Shown here one piece after another: positions 30,489 to 38,509 of a stretch of 64,000 bases of DNA. The position numbers were made by a program, and so were the translations under genes. The stretch comes from a virus, in IMG/VR virus record IMGVR_UViG_3300032298_001038, positions 62,001 to 126,000 of that record; one strand, written 5' to 3'. The notes below the pieces were generated by a model. The model was not told the DNA's origin and made no database searches. It saw only the letters and a list, made by a program, of their open reading frames with translations. Within the stretch, counting starts at the first letter, position 1, and each line of letters begins with the position of its first letter.

Positions 30489-31424
30489 TTACAGCCCTGT
30501 TGACGTCACCGCGCGCTCGACCGTCAAAACACAATATTCGCGGCTGTCATAAACATACTGAAAACCGGTCGTATGCACAAGATAAAGCCGTTTGTCATCG
30601 CTGATTTGTGCGGCCCACGGGCGTTGATACGGATCATTAGCGGGCGGAAACCAGCGCGCAGCATTCTGGTCAAAACGCAAATCGTAAATTAACACAATAA
30701 ACCCGCTTTCTTCCAGCCCGTACTCGTCGGTAGCGGTCAGCGAGACGATAACGTCGTGGAAGAAGGCCGGAACAGTCCCGATACCCTCTTTTTCAAAGTA
30801 CACAAGTTTTTGCGGCGGACCGACACGTTGCGCGTGACCGATAGCGCCCGCAGCGTTTTGCGTCTGCGTCGGCGGTTTCTTTTTCAAGCCAAATGCGGCC
30901 ATCGGGCTGTAGTTGCGGTCAATTTTTTCTAGCGGCGGCCCGGGCGGAACAGGCGGAGGAGTGACGCCGCGAATCTCCTCTTCTAATTCGTTAACAATTT
31001 CAATCTCGTCAAAGTCTTCTTCTACCGGCGGCTGCGCAGGCGAGACGAGCGCGTTTGTTTTCTTCGCCGGTACGCGCTGAACGCCGGATTTTGCCATCTT
31101 TGCCATTTCTTCAAAAACCATTGCGGCACGCTCCCGTATCGAGTCAATATCGTCACCGACTATTATTTCATTGGCTTTCGCCATCGCCACGTTTAAACGA
31201 TCCGACGTAAACTCACTCAGCGCCACATCGCTAGTATTTTTGCCATTTGGGTCCACGATGTTTATACGCACTTTTGACATATCGTGAGGATCGTAGTTCA
31301 CCGGCGTGCCGCCCGCAGTGGCTTTACCGACAACTACGCCGCGCAGACCAGCCGGGCCACGGCGGATGTAGTCCGCCATTGTGCGCCCGTTTTCCATCTG
31401 GATTTCAGAAGGGTCTTTGTACAT
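30489..31424 (-). CDS. Head-associated hypothetical protein (311 aa)
   Basis: ATG at 31424 (MYKDPSEIQMENGRTMADYI). An N-terminal domain with VVVGKATAGGTP and KVRINIVDPNGKN is followed by an acidic helix. A proline linker (GVTPPPVPPGPP, about 153-164) leads to a C-terminal beta-rich domain (SLTATDEYGLEESGFIVLIYD). The position next to the portal suggests a virion-structure role. No family identified. Confidence 0.75.
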   Translation of the reverse strand: MYKDPSEIQMENGRTMADYIRRGPAGLRGVVVGKATAGGTPVNYDPHDMSKVRINIVDPNGKNTSDVALSEFTSDRLNVAMAKANEIIVGDDIDSIRERAAMVFEEMAKMAKSGVQRVPAKKTNALVSPAQPPVEEDFDEIEIVNELEEEIRGVTPPPVPPGPPLEKIDRNYSPMAAFGLKKKPPTQTQNAAGAIGHAQRVGPPQKLVYFEKEGIGTVPAFFHDVIVSLTATDEYGLEESGFIVLIYDLRFDQNAARWFPPANDPYQRPWAAQISDDKRLYLVHTTGFQYVYDSREYCVLTVERAVTSTGL

Positions 31425-31437
31425 AGTCTCTGATATC

Positions 31438-31475
31438 TAAAAAAAAAGGGGCGCGCTGCGTAGCGCTAACCCCCA
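31438..31475 (-). terminator. Intrinsic terminator after gene 31466-31747
   Basis: Minus strand GGGG..GCGCT/AGCGC..CCCC stem at the stop codon, followed by a T9 tract and TTTAGATATCA, the element also found at promoters A and B. It ends the transcript that begins at promoter E. Confidence 0.75.
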
Positions 31476-31747
31476 AAGTTTTCGGGGCGGAGTCCGTCAC
31501 ACACACTGTATAACAGACTTTTCTGAATCTGAAAATACAACCTGCCGAGTGGCACGCCGGCGCCGCACACTTCAGTGACGCGCTCCGGCGACGTAATTAC
31601 TTCGGCAAAAACTCCGCCAGACAACAGATGCGCTACCACTAAACCCGAATCGTCGTCTTCCGGAAAAACCGGCAAGATACGAGGATTTGCGTCGTAGTCG
31701 AGTAACCACGATAAAATTGGTTTTTCGGGTTTAAGGAAGTAGCGCAT
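31466..31747 (-). CDS. Hypothetical protein (93 aa)
   Basis: ATG at 31747 (MRYFLKPEKPILSWLLDYDA), 5 nt after the 354-aa gene, without a strong ribosome site. Mixed alpha/beta, with DDDSGLVVAHLLSGG and a Cys in EVCGAGVPLG. It is the last gene of the promoter-E transcript. Function unknown. Confidence 0.72.
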   Translation of the reverse strand: MRYFLKPEKPILSWLLDYDANPRILPVFPEDDDSGLVVAHLLSGGVFAEVITSPERVTEVCGAGVPLGRLYFQIQKSLLYSVCDGLRPENFGG

Positions 31748-31752
31748 GGTTG

Positions 31753-32817
31753 TTATGCGATCTTGGCCGCAGGGAACGAGGGCTTGGTGTCGGGCGCCAC
31801 TGGCGCAGCAAACGGCCCAGAGTTGTTCGGCGGCGGCGACCAGTCCACGGGCGACAGCACAGTTCCGGCGTAATCTTCCGGCATGTCCTGCACCGTTTCG
31901 AGCGGAAACACCTGTAAGGCAGACAATCGACTGACGCGCACCGGTTGCGAAGGATTCTTCGCTGCCAGCAGCAGGTCATTAAAAGACGCCTCCCACTGAT
32001 ACTTTGGCGGAAGCGCTGCGCGCATCGCCGCTACGGCCGCGTCCGGTACCGCGACGACAGCCTCGTCAAACGGCAACGAAAACGTGCAGTGGTCGCGCTG
32101 GAAGAGCAACGCGTCAACAGCAGTTGCCCATTCAACCTCGACGCCGCCGAACTCCGCGCGGAATTCAGAGACAAGGTTGTCCAGTTCAGCCGTACCAACC
32201 GACATCGGGAACTCGATGCCGTGTCGCGCCAAAATCTTCGCGGCTGGATTGGGCCGTCTGACGGACACCTGACCCAAAGTCGCCGCCGGGTTTTCCAACT
32301 CAAAGCCAAGCACGCCAGAATAGTCTTCAGCGACAATCTTGCCGTGCTCATTGCGAACAACTTCCGGAAACCGAAACACCGACAGATTCTCGTGTACGCC
32401 AAACGACACGCGCTGCCCGTACGCGACAAGATTCGCGAGCAGTTCGTTTGCGCGGCGGGCAAGTACGACGTTGTTCGCCGGTAGCGTACGGCCGCCACCT
32501 CGCGGCGTGTAGGGCATCGTCAGGTCGTAACTAAAGATCGGCGTGTACACAAGCCGGTCGTTCTGCTGTCGGCTGATGGCGCCGGTGAAGTTCAACGACT
32601 CGCCTTCGAGCGTCAGCAGCGGGGGTCGGCGGCCGGTGATACGCCGCACAGGTTTGTCGAACGTCTGGTCGATGCCGGGCAGATACAACCCGGCAACAAC
32701 GCCGTCAAGATAGTGGGAAACGTTCTCCCACCGTTTCAGCAGTCGACGCTGCTGAGCGATTACCGCGGTCACCTTCTGGGCGGTTCCAGTATTCGTATTT
32801 TCTGCTGCAATTGTCAT
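31753..32817 (-). CDS. Hypothetical structural protein (354 aa)
   Basis: ATG 32817 (MTIAAENTNTGTAQKVTAVI) follows AAAGGA. The sequence is beta-rich with PIFSYDLTMPYTPRGGGRTL, GVLGFELENPAATLG and a Pro-rich C-terminus (VDWSPPPNNSGPF). It lies between promoter E and the portal group and is one of the larger unassigned genes there, so a head or neck component is likely. I cannot name a family. Confidence 0.75.
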   Translation of the reverse strand: MTIAAENTNTGTAQKVTAVIAQQRRLLKRWENVSHYLDGVVAGLYLPGIDQTFDKPVRRITGRRPPLLTLEGESLNFTGAISRQQNDRLVYTPIFSYDLTMPYTPRGGGRTLPANNVVLARRANELLANLVAYGQRVSFGVHENLSVFRFPEVVRNEHGKIVAEDYSGVLGFELENPAATLGQVSVRRPNPAAKILARHGIEFPMSVGTAELDNLVSEFRAEFGGVEVEWATAVDALLFQRDHCTFSLPFDEAVVAVPDAAVAAMRAALPPKYQWEASFNDLLLAAKNPSQPVRVSRLSALQVFPLETVQDMPEDYAGTVLSPVDWSPPPNNSGPFAAPVAPDTKPSFPAAKIA

Positions 32818-32826
32818 GGGCGTCCT

Positions 32827-33012
32827 TTACAGGCTTCGGACTACATCGCGGCGACGTACGCCAGCGTCATAATAAGTGTTCTGTTTTTCTACTTCCCATT
32901 CTTGTGGAGTGACGACAATTGGTGGTCGCGAGTAGAACACCAATAGAATTTTGTCGTCCCCAATCTTTCGCTGGCGCTTGACCGCGCTACCACGAAAAGT
33001 AACAACACGCAT
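32827..33012 (-). CDS. Small basic hypothetical protein (61 aa)
   Basis: Start taken at ATG 33012 (MRVVTFRGSAVKRQRKIG), preceded by AGAGGG; the 33066 start lies inside the promoter E region. It is basic with a FRGSAVKRQRK patch. It is the first gene after promoter E. Unknown. Confidence 0.68.
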   Translation of the reverse strand: MRVVTFRGSAVKRQRKIGDDKILLVFYSRPPIVVTPQEWEVEKQNTYYDAGVRRRDVVRSL

Positions 33013-33057
33013 GTGACCCTCTTTACTAGCACGCCCTAGAAAATGGGGGTGCTGTAA

Positions 33058-33085
33058 ATATGCCACGTTTTTGCGAAAAATTTAG
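33058..33085 (-). promoter_or_regulatory. Phage promoter, copy E (CTAAAT-N16-GCATAT)
   Basis: Minus-strand CTAAAT (33085-33080), 16-nt spacer, GCATAT (33063-33058). The TAA stop of the 137-aa gene (33082-33084) is inside the box. Four nt further comes AGCACCCCC (33053-33045), identical to copy D. It drives the genes from 33012 to the terminator at 31438. Confidence 0.8.
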
Positions 33086-33495
33086 TTGTCTGGATCGGGC
33101 AGCGCGCTGTCGAAAATGTTGATCGTTTCGCCGTCTTCGTCGGAGAAAAACTCATCCGGAGAGACACCCGACTTTTGCGGTGACGGGGCGTTCAGTTGCG
33201 GCGGGTCTTCAAGGTGTGTTGGGTCGACGCCGAGGTAGCCGGTGTCGTCTGGTTCGATCTCCTGCGCCGTGTCGAAGAGCGGGATGTTGCCAGTCGGCGT
33301 CATCAGGTGGCGCATCGGGGGTTTTGATATGTTTAACCGCTTACCTTGGTAGCAGGCTACGGATACGTCGTGATTGATGAGCGCTTTCAGGCGGGCGGCA
33401 AGTTCTTCAGCAGTGTTGAACACTTCTGCGGCAAAAGAACCGTCGGCCTGAAGGACGACGACGTGAAACAAGTCTGTGTTGTTTTCTTCAGTCAT
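33082..33495 (-). CDS. Hypothetical protein with acidic C-terminus (137 aa)
   Basis: Start at ATG 33495 (MTEENNTDLFHVVVLQADGS). The N-terminal half folds as a small alpha/beta unit with ADGSFAAEVFNTAEELAARL. The C-terminal half is acidic and Pro-rich, ending SALPDPDN. Its TAA stop lies in promoter E. Overlap with the stop of the upstream gene suggests translational coupling. Confidence 0.75.
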   Translation of the reverse strand: MTEENNTDLFHVVVLQADGSFAAEVFNTAEELAARLKALINHDVSVACYQGKRLNISKPPMRHLMTPTGNIPLFDTAQEIEPDDTGYLGVDPTHLEDPPQLNAPSPQKSGVSPDEFFSDEDGETINIFDSALPDPDN

Positions 33496-33496
33496 G

Positions 33497-34141
33497 TTAC
33501 TCGCACACGATGAGGGGGTCGTTGCCGTCAAACGGACTGAGAATTCCGTTTTGCTGCAAGAAGTTTAAAGCGGCTTGTTCGTTCGGTACGGGTACGTGGC
33601 GCACAACTGGCGGGCCGGCCATGCGTTTCTCCAGCATGGCAATGAATCGATTTGAAATGATACCGAACACCTTTACTTGCAGTATCTCGTTAAACCGCGA
33701 CGTGGGGTCCGGAATAGAGATATCGTAAGCAAAGGTGCTCGCGAAATATCCGCTGCGCGATTCAGAAAACGCAATGCCAGATAAAAAGGCAAAGCATTCT
33801 TCTTCGCGCTGCTGGGCGATGCCGTACAACCTCTTGTCCCAGTTCACCGGGCGCTGGCGGCCGGGGAGCGCGTGCTGCCCAAGACCAGAAAAGAACACTT
33901 CGTTAGTGTCAGGTTTCAAGTCAATGCAGAACGGCCGCAGATCAGCGGACTCGGCCGGGAAGCGCGCGTCGAACTCAATTATGGGGTCTCGATCAAAGCG
34001 CCCGGATGTGATCAGCAGCGCAGGGGTGAACAAAGATATTTGTTTGTTCAGCCCGCGAAGCGACTCGGAGCATGACCGCGCTGCGATATCGTCAGCGTTT
34101 GTGACTTCATCGACACGCGTAAAAGAGGGCGGAAGAACCAT
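33497..34141 (-). CDS. Hypothetical protein (214 aa)
   Basis: ATG at 34141 (MVLPPSFTRVDEVTNADDIA). Beta-rich with PALLITSGRFDRDPIIEFDA and CFAFLSGIAFSESRSGYF; PVVRHVPVPNEQAALNFLQQ is near the C-terminus. It starts 1 nt after the resolvase gene ends. No motif fixes its role. Confidence 0.75.
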   Translation of the reverse strand: MVLPPSFTRVDEVTNADDIAARSCSESLRGLNKQISLFTPALLITSGRFDRDPIIEFDARFPAESADLRPFCIDLKPDTNEVFFSGLGQHALPGRQRPVNWDKRLYGIAQQREEECFAFLSGIAFSESRSGYFASTFAYDISIPDPTSRFNEILQVKVFGIISNRFIAMLEKRMAGPPVVRHVPVPNEQAALNFLQQNGILSPFDGNDPLIVCE

Positions 34142-34142
34142 G

Positions 34143-34781
34143 TCATTTCTTTGGTTGCGGCATGCCGGCGTGAACTTTTTGAATAAGCAACAGTAACACG
34201 AACGCCGCGTCCACTACGTTGTCGATACCCGTAGATTTGTACTTCGACGTGTCGAACGCAGCGCCTAACGCTTTGTTGGCGGCAATGATCATTTCTTCTT
34301 TGCTCGCCTTGCCGTTACCCGTCGCGTACTTCTTGATTGTTGAAATAGCATAACCGTTCGACACCAAGTTGTGTTCTTCCGCCCATGTAGCCACCGTCAC
34401 CTTCATACCGCCCAATACCTCAGACGCCGTGGCGACGCGAGACAATACGGCTGGAATGCCAAATTTTTTGTTAACGAAGAATTCCTTGGGTGGAGAATAT
34501 TTGACATCTTCGTAACCGATTACTTCAGGTTTCGTTACGTTTAAAAACGCACGCAGCCGCACAAACCGTGCGGCGCCGGACTCAAGGCCCTGCGGCGACA
34601 AGTCCCACTGAAACAGTTGCAGTTTTTCCTGCAACAACTTTTTGCCCGGAATGTAGTCGTACACTGCCACGCCACAATTACTGCCCAAGTCGAGGCCAAG
34701 GAATCGCGTTGCGTCATCCGGACACGGACCCACTTTGGAGGCAAACGTCTCCGGGTCCTTGTACATCCTGTACTTCGGCAT
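34143..34781 (-). CDS. ruvC: RuvC-like Holliday junction resolvase (212 aa)
   Basis: RNase H-fold nuclease that cleaves recombination junctions or packaging intermediates. The four acidic active-site residues are Asp31 (FLGLDLGSNCG), Glu91 (VIGYEDVKY), Asp187 and Asp191 (TGIDNVVDAAFV). IKKYATGNGKASKEEM at 149-164 is the conserved DNA-binding stretch of phage and bacterial RuvC. Length is slightly above the usual 170 residues because of an N-terminal extension. It works with the RecA-like protein and SbcCD-like pair in this phage. Confidence 0.88.
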   Translation of the reverse strand: MPKYRMYKDPETFASKVGPCPDDATRFLGLDLGSNCGVAVYDYIPGKKLLQEKLQLFQWDLSPQGLESGAARFVRLRAFLNVTKPEVIGYEDVKYSPPKEFFVNKKFGIPAVLSRVATASEVLGGMKVTVATWAEEHNLVSNGYAISTIKKYATGNGKASKEEMIIAANKALGAAFDTSKYKSTGIDNVVDAAFVLLLLIQKVHAGMPQPKK

Positions 34782-35449
34782 TACTTCGTCTTTCTAAAAA
34801 CGTTAAACAAACGGCGGAGCCACGATTTTTTAACTGGCGGCTCTAAGGTCGCTGTAAGTTTGCGAACCTCTTCGCTGCATTTGCCCAACTCCGAAGAGCG
34901 AGCCTTCAGTTCGGTCAGCAATTTCTGAATTCGAGTTTGCAATACATCTTGATACATGCGCAGATGTTCTGCCATAAAATTGGCGTCATACGTGACGCCT
35001 TTTGTGTGGTTTACAAACTCACGCACCGTCGCGCAAAACCGCGCCATATCCGTGTGGGCGGGAGATTCTTCACCAACAATAGATACCTCACGCACGGCGA
35101 TAAACCACGCCGCACAAAACACTTCTCCAATCGTCGCGAAGATAAACTGCCGCACGGCGTAACGCGAGTTATGAAAATCGTACCGAAGCAACGCCTGCTC
35201 AAAACTTAACACCGGGTCAGCGCCGTTGACGAAATCACGCTGAGCGCTCGCGAACGCGGTCAATGCGGCGTTGATTTCGTCAGCCGTGATATTTTGCTTC
35301 TCGCGCCACTGTGCTCGATCAGCCGGCTCGTTGACTTCTAGGTTTTCAACCGCAATGCGCATGAGCGTCGGCGTAATGTATGCGTAATCCCGCTCGGGAT
35401 TGTACATAGGGCCGGTGTCACCCTTTTGCCGATAGCCGATGTCACCCAT
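34781..35449 (-). CDS. Coiled-coil hypothetical protein (222 aa)
   Basis: ATG at 35449 after AGGAGG. Mostly helical: an INAALTAFASAQRDFVN region, a hydrophobic FIFATIGEVFCAAWFIA stretch near 103-119, and a C-terminal coiled coil (LLTELKARSSELGKCSEEVR) ending in a Lys/Arg-rich tail (SWLRRLFNVFRKTK). Possibly membrane- or DNA-associated. Unknown. Confidence 0.75.
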   Translation of the reverse strand: MGDIGYRQKGDTGPMYNPERDYAYITPTLMRIAVENLEVNEPADRAQWREKQNITADEINAALTAFASAQRDFVNGADPVLSFEQALLRYDFHNSRYAVRQFIFATIGEVFCAAWFIAVREVSIVGEESPAHTDMARFCATVREFVNHTKGVTYDANFMAEHLRMYQDVLQTRIQKLLTELKARSSELGKCSEEVRKLTATLEPPVKKSWLRRLFNVFRKTK

Positions 35450-35473
35450 CTGTTCCTCCTTGAACTGGCTGCG

Positions 35474-36319
35474 CTAATTGGCAATGTGCCTATTTGATTT
35501 GCAACAGTTGACGCACATCGCCGCCGGGTTTTCTGGATCAAAAAACGCGATGGTGTTGCATATCCGGCAGTGCGTTTCAACGTACGTCTTGGCGTGCGTC
35601 GCGTAAGAACACTCGTTATATCCGACGGGGCAATTGACGCAAGAGTGCTGAAATTCATTCGGGCAGGGTTTGACCCGGCAGCGCACCTCTAGCAACGACT
35701 TGTTAGCCTTGAGCATGCTACTGGTAATGCTTACGCGATGAAACGACGGCCTGTCACGGGAGCGGTCGGCTTCGACGTGGGCGAAGAACATCAAGTTAAC
35801 AAAGTGCATGCCAATGCCGGCATACTGGTACGGCCCCCACGAGTTCGTCGAGAAACCGACGATTCGCGAGATGGCGCGACAACTGTTAGCAGAGAAAAAC
35901 TGCGTAAATAACTCGGCGCATGGCGTACCGGCCAGCGCGCGGCAATGAAACAAAAATCCGTGCTTGTCTTTCCGTTTCATCGGCACAACTTTTTCGACGC
36001 AGATGGGCACGATCTCGTCGCGCATCTGCCGCGTCCAAGGCACAACGGGTTCGCCGGCGATCAGGAGGTCTATATTGCCGGCCAGCCGCCACGCAAGTTT
36101 TGCCGCAGGCTTAGCGGTTAACTGCGTTCCCGCCATTAAACGTATCGTCTCAAAAACAGCGTTCCGCGACACCGTTGGCGGCAGCGCGGAACACAAACTG
36201 TCAGTGATTTCGTAAATAGTGTTTCCGACAATCGATTGATCAATGTGCCCGCGGAGTATTTCAAACAACTGCGCTCGGCGGGTAAAAATCTGTTTCCGGC
36301 TAAATTTTTTCGCCGTCAT
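35474..36319 (-). CDS. Cys-rich hypothetical protein (281 aa)
   Basis: The C-terminal 70 residues contain many cysteines (CRVKPC, HSCVNCPVGYNEC, HCRICNT, CVNCC), enough for two zinc clusters. The N-terminal part is helical with basic character, and AGIGMHFVNLMFFAHVEADR lies before the Cys region. The arrangement resembles a zinc-binding nucleic-acid or enzyme domain, but the family is not recognised. It overlaps the upstream gene by 4 nt. Confidence 0.75.
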   Translation of the reverse strand: MTAKKFSRKQIFTRRAQLFEILRGHIDQSIVGNTIYEITDSLCSALPPTVSRNAVFETIRLMAGTQLTAKPAAKLAWRLAGNIDLLIAGEPVVPWTRQMRDEIVPICVEKVVPMKRKDKHGFLFHCRALAGTPCAELFTQFFSANSCRAISRIVGFSTNSWGPYQYAGIGMHFVNLMFFAHVEADRSRDRPSFHRVSITSSMLKANKSLLEVRCRVKPCPNEFQHSCVNCPVGYNECSYATHAKTYVETHCRICNTIAFFDPENPAAMCVNCCKSNRHIAN

Positions 36320-36957
36320 TGTGTCTGTAGGGTAACGGGGGCAGCCGACGAAATGTCGGGCGAGTTATCTGCTGGTGCGGTTGTCGTGTCAGTCACAACC
36401 TGCTTGTTTTTATTAGCGGTTTCCCACTCCTTGAACGCAGTGACACAACGATCGTTGGTCTTTTGCGCCAAGTCAGCAACCTGCTTGGACAACTCACGAA
36501 GGGAGACAATAATAAAACCAAACTCGTTCGTAATCAGTGTCGACAGGTCGCCAATGCACGAAAGCGTCTGCATCTTGACGCTGTGGTCAACTGTCTTGTC
36601 GCCTTTGCTGATAGCAAAATCGAGCGTCAGACCTTTGAAGATAACCTGCGGCGGCAGCGGCTCGTCGGTTGAACGCCCGTTGAGTTCCGCAGCCAAAATC
36701 TTCAGCGTGTCAAAACGCTGATACAAACGCTCCATCTCTTGCGTCATGTCTCGCATAAACGTCGAGGGATTGATGCGCTCGACCGACGGTGTTTCCATTT
36801 GAATGCCCGGGACGCTGGCGGCAGTCATCGCTTTGGCAGCCATTTCCTTGATGGCCTGCTCCATCTGTGCAGTATTTAAGCGCACAGGGACGTTCTGCAC
36901 GTTCGGGCCGGTAGTGGTCACAGATTGAGCGTCAACAATTGTGGGCTTATCGGCCAT
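36316..36957 (-). CDS. Hypothetical coiled-coil protein (213 aa)
   Basis: ATG 36957 after GGAGAG. N- and C-terminal Thr/Asn/Pro-rich tails flank a helical centre (FMRDMTQEMERLYQRFDTLK; SLRELSKQVADLAQKTNDRC). No catalytic motif. It may be a structural or scaffold-type protein; I do not recognise it. Confidence 0.75.
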   Translation of the reverse strand: MADKPTIVDAQSVTTTGPNVQNVPVRLNTAQMEQAIKEMAAKAMTAASVPGIQMETPSVERINPSTFMRDMTQEMERLYQRFDTLKILAAELNGRSTDEPLPPQVIFKGLTLDFAISKGDKTVDHSVKMQTLSCIGDLSTLITNEFGFIIVSLRELSKQVADLAQKTNDRCVTAFKEWETANKNKQVVTDTTTAPADNSPDISSAAPVTLQTQ

Positions 36958-36959
36958 GT

Positions 36960-37367
36960 TTATCTCTCCGTAGCGATGGCGAATCCAAACCAGTAGCGAA
37001 GTCCTACTGCCGTATTTATATCGTCTCCGTAAATTAAGTCAACAGGGTTTCCAGTGACCACGTGCAACGTTCTAACCGGTTTCGCCACATACCCAACGCA
37101 GGCGATACCGATTTGAATGACAGCGGCAAACGCGAGGTCTGCTTTGGGGCTTAGCAGGTACTCAAATACCGGTATCCGTAAATACTGATCGTTGGTAGTC
37201 AAGGCAATGCTCGGCGGAGAGGCAGCGTCTACGCGAGCATCAATAACAAACCAGTCTTCTGGCAGCCCGGGTTGTTTTGCGTGAATAAGCGCGGGCGAGA
37301 ACGGCTTATCAGACGGCCAGTTCTCTCGCGTGGCTTTCATATCTAAACGCGATACAACAATTTTCAT
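36960..37367 (-). CDS. Hypothetical protein (135 aa)
   Basis: ATG at 37367 overlaps the stop of the glycosyltransferase gene by 4 nt. Beta-rich with a LRIPVFEYLLSPKADLAFAA centre. The two genes are translationally coupled and may cooperate, but nothing in the sequence points to a function. Confidence 0.75.
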   Translation of the reverse strand: MKIVVSRLDMKATRENWPSDKPFSPALIHAKQPGLPEDWFVIDARVDAASPPSIALTTNDQYLRIPVFEYLLSPKADLAFAAVIQIGIACVGYVAKPVRTLHVVTGNPVDLIYGDDINTAVGLRYWFGFAIATER

Positions 37368-38065
37368 AGTTCAATTGTCCGGGCTACAACAGCCTCGACG
37401 CCGCTGTCGTTAACGTTGATTCGCACACCGTCGCGGAAATGACACAGAGGAATGTTTTGATGCTTTAGGGCTGCCCCGAGAATACGGTCGCCGTTCTTCT
37501 GCTGGAAGTCTGGAGACGGAAAGTCAAAGCGACGCAGCAACTCTGTCTTAATCGCCCACCAACCGCTGATGACGTATGGCAAGTAAGTGTTGTCCTGCTC
37601 AGGGTTGAACCACGTTTGCTGCGACGCCCACGCCAGTTGCGCATCCGGTAGTTTCGCCTTCTGGACAGACCCAATCAGGTTGCAGCCATTGACGCTTTTT
37701 ATGACGCGTTCCAGCCAGTCTTCAACCGTACACTCTTTCGGCTCCAGATACGAGTCGTGATCAAACCACATTGTAATCGGCGCCCTGATCGCCGGCTCGT
37801 GAAACATTTGACGCATCATGGGGTATTTCATGATGTTGTTCGCGCTATGGAACAAGACGGTGCTGTGAAAGTGATCCGCAATCTGCCGCTGCAAAAATGA
37901 CGCCGTGTCTGGCCCCACAGCGTTGCAGCCAAAACGGAATTCAATATTCCGCTTGGCTAGGCAACGCATAGGGTCATTCAGCACCCGCTGCGCGAGTTTG
38001 AAGTGTTGTTCTTCTGCGCCGTAAAACAACACGCAGATACAGACGTCAGCGGCTCCATCCGCCAT
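37364..38065 (-). CDS. Glycosyltransferase family 2-like (233 aa)
   Basis: GT-A fold: the N-terminal VCICVLFYGAEEQHF is the nucleotide-sugar-binding strand. APITMWFDHDSYLEP near 93-107 holds the metal-binding DxD-type motif (DHD), and PYVISGWWAIKTELLRRFDFP near 163-183 is the acceptor-region motif. It inverts the donor sugar onto an unknown acceptor. I recall the MWFDDDSY pattern from other large-phage glycosyltransferases. It is the third glycosyltransferase of the window. Confidence 0.82.
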   Translation of the reverse strand: MADGAADVCICVLFYGAEEQHFKLAQRVLNDPMRCLAKRNIEFRFGCNAVGPDTASFLQRQIADHFHSTVLFHSANNIMKYPMMRQMFHEPAIRAPITMWFDHDSYLEPKECTVEDWLERVIKSVNGCNLIGSVQKAKLPDAQLAWASQQTWFNPEQDNTYLPYVISGWWAIKTELLRRFDFPSPDFQQKNGDRILGAALKHQNIPLCHFRDGVRINVNDSGVEAVVARTIEL

Positions 38066-38080
38066 ATCGAATCCGTTCGA

Positions 38081-38509
38081 TTAGAGGGCTTTAAAATGTT
38101 CCTCAATCACGGCAGCAATCTTCGCAAACGACGTGCCGCTGTCGTTTAACGCCATAAGCGTGGTTTCTTGTTTGATGGCAACTTCGTGGCCAAAGTAACC
38201 ATCATCTGACTCCATCCCAGACCAACGCCGCACGGGGTCGGGCAAAGAGTATTCTTCAGGCGTCCAAACATTTCGTGCGTCGAATCCAAAAATCGTATGG
38301 CCGGCAGAAACATTTTCGCCGGCGCCGGCTTTACGCGCGCGAACGCGAATTTTGTGTTCGTGTTCTTTCTGATAAAGATCGCACAGCACGCCCAAACAAC
38401 AATGCTTGGTAATGCCGGTTTTTGTTTTTACCTTCAACGCCCCGCGGCCCTGCTTGTACCGCTTCGACCGCAGGGCTTTGACCCACTTTTTGGCAATCGC
38501 GGCTTTCAT
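38081..38509 (-). CDS. Conserved phage hypothetical protein (142 aa)
   Basis: The layout KKWVKALRSKRYKQGRGALK, KHCCLGVLCDLY, SLPDPVRRWSGM, LMALNDSGTSFAKIAAVIEE matches a family I recall across many phages and some bacteria, without a known role. The CCLGV motif and the LNDxGxSF helix are its most conserved parts. It is coupled by 4-nt overlap to its upstream gene. Confidence 0.82.
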   Translation of the reverse strand: MKAAIAKKWVKALRSKRYKQGRGALKVKTKTGITKHCCLGVLCDLYQKEHEHKIRVRARKAGAGENVSAGHTIFGFDARNVWTPEEYSLPDPVRRWSGMESDDGYFGHEVAIKQETTLMALNDSGTSFAKIAAVIEEHFKAL

